Of a stretch of 64,000 bases of DNA, positions 63,725 to 64,000 are shown piece after piece. Below the pieces are notes generated by a model that did not search any database, was not told where the DNA came from, and saw nothing but the letters and a program-made list of their open reading frames with translations. Origin of the DNA: Macrosoma leucophasiata (Eukaryota; Arthropoda; Insecta; Lepidoptera; Hedylidae); NCBI GenBank assembly GCA_036365455.1, contig JAWQUS010000001.1:24475001-24539000 (forward strand), written 5' to 3'. Position 1 is the first letter of the stretch. Each line of letters begins with the position of its first letter. The position numbers and the translations under genes were made by a program.

Positions 63725-64000
63725 GCGGCCCGCCCCGGCTTCGCCCGCGCTGCCCTGCTCCTATTAGTCATAGCGTAATGTAAGCTATCCTATCTCTCAA
63801 GTTGGATCGAACTGCATATGGTGTGGGAATTTTATTATAATCGGTTAAGTGGTTTAGGAGTCCATTGAGGACAAACATTGTGACACGAGATTTATTTTAT
63901 TTACTAGCGGCCCGCCCCGGCTTCGCCCGCGCTGCTCTGCTCCTATTAGTCATAGCGTAATGTAAGCTATCCTATCTCTCAAGTTGGATCGAACTGCACG
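63725..64000 (-). mobile_element. head-to-tail Helitron pair, period 182 bp, running off the window
   Basis: TAGCGGCCCGCCCCGGCTTC begins at 63723 and again at 63905. Both are followed by GCTCCTATTAGTCATAGCGT, AATGTAAGCTATCCTATCTC and AAGTTGGATCGAACTGCA. The first unit contains GGTTAAGTGGTTTAGGAGTC and ACATTGTGACACGAGATTTA up to A|CTAG of the second. The units are nearly identical, so the duplication is young. Confidence 0.75.

Noticed and set aside
1..64000. A coherent new defence, biosynthetic or regulatory system
   Set aside because: No cluster of intact genes was found. Everything assignable is mobile-element DNA, local duplication or non-coding sequence.

Overview
This is a repeat-dominated stretch of insect nuclear DNA, very probably from a moth or butterfly (Lepidoptera). 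The evidence is the mobile-element content: Lep1-type Helitrons ending in CTAG next to a host T, tRNA-derived SINEs of the kind common in Lepidoptera, a 5S-rRNA-derived SINE, RTE- and CR1/Jockey-like LINE 3' ends, hAT-like MITEs with 8-bp target duplications, and a mariner element. I found no intact host protein gene. There is no operon structure, no CRISPR array and no sign of a bacterial or viral genome. The longest continuous coding stretches are decayed reverse-transcriptase and transposase fragments.

Family names used below. Family A: a roughly 290-bp dispersed repeat whose copies start at the same place (ACTGGTGG) and end in an A-rich tail; about 18 copies. SINE-B: a tRNA-derived SINE of about 320 bp with Pol III A and B boxes. 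SINE-H: a second SINE-like family with a TTCGATCCCCG B-box-like core. LINE-C: C-terminal and 3' end of a CR1-like LINE (coding remnant plus GACGGTGACCACTTTCCATC). LINE-D: a LINE 3' end with an (ATG)n tail. RTE: the C-terminus of an RTE-like reverse transcriptase with a (GTAT)n tail.

Layout. 0-10 kb: an old Helitron, SINE-B, family A fragments, a LINE endonuclease fragment and a 34-bp hAT relic. 10-20 kb: local duplications, a 478-bp hAT MITE and an 862-bp TIR element with TAG target duplications. 20-30 kb: a mariner with an RTE fragment inserted in it, and a MITE inserted into an older copy of the same MITE. 30.2-33.4 kb: a 3.1-kb TIR-bounded element holding a family A copy, a Helitron and short coding-like remnants. 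33-42 kb: a TATCGATA-rich fold-back hAT element, a 5S-SINE with a 15-bp target duplication, hAT MITEs and family A copies. 42-51 kb: perfect palindromes, a LINE C-terminus, a Helitron whose interior has become a tandem array, a TTAA-flanked MITE, and a 1.29-kb element with long TIRs and three internal tandem repeats. 51-64 kb: RTE, 5S-SINE and hAT copies, a tRNA-like gene in a duplication-flanked block, long palindromes, and a Helitron tandem at the right edge.

Nothing here works together as a pathway. The value of the window is as a record of mobile-element activity: at least ten insertions have readable target-site duplications, and several nestings give relative ages. Family assignments are from memory of terminal motifs and protein motifs; no database search was run.
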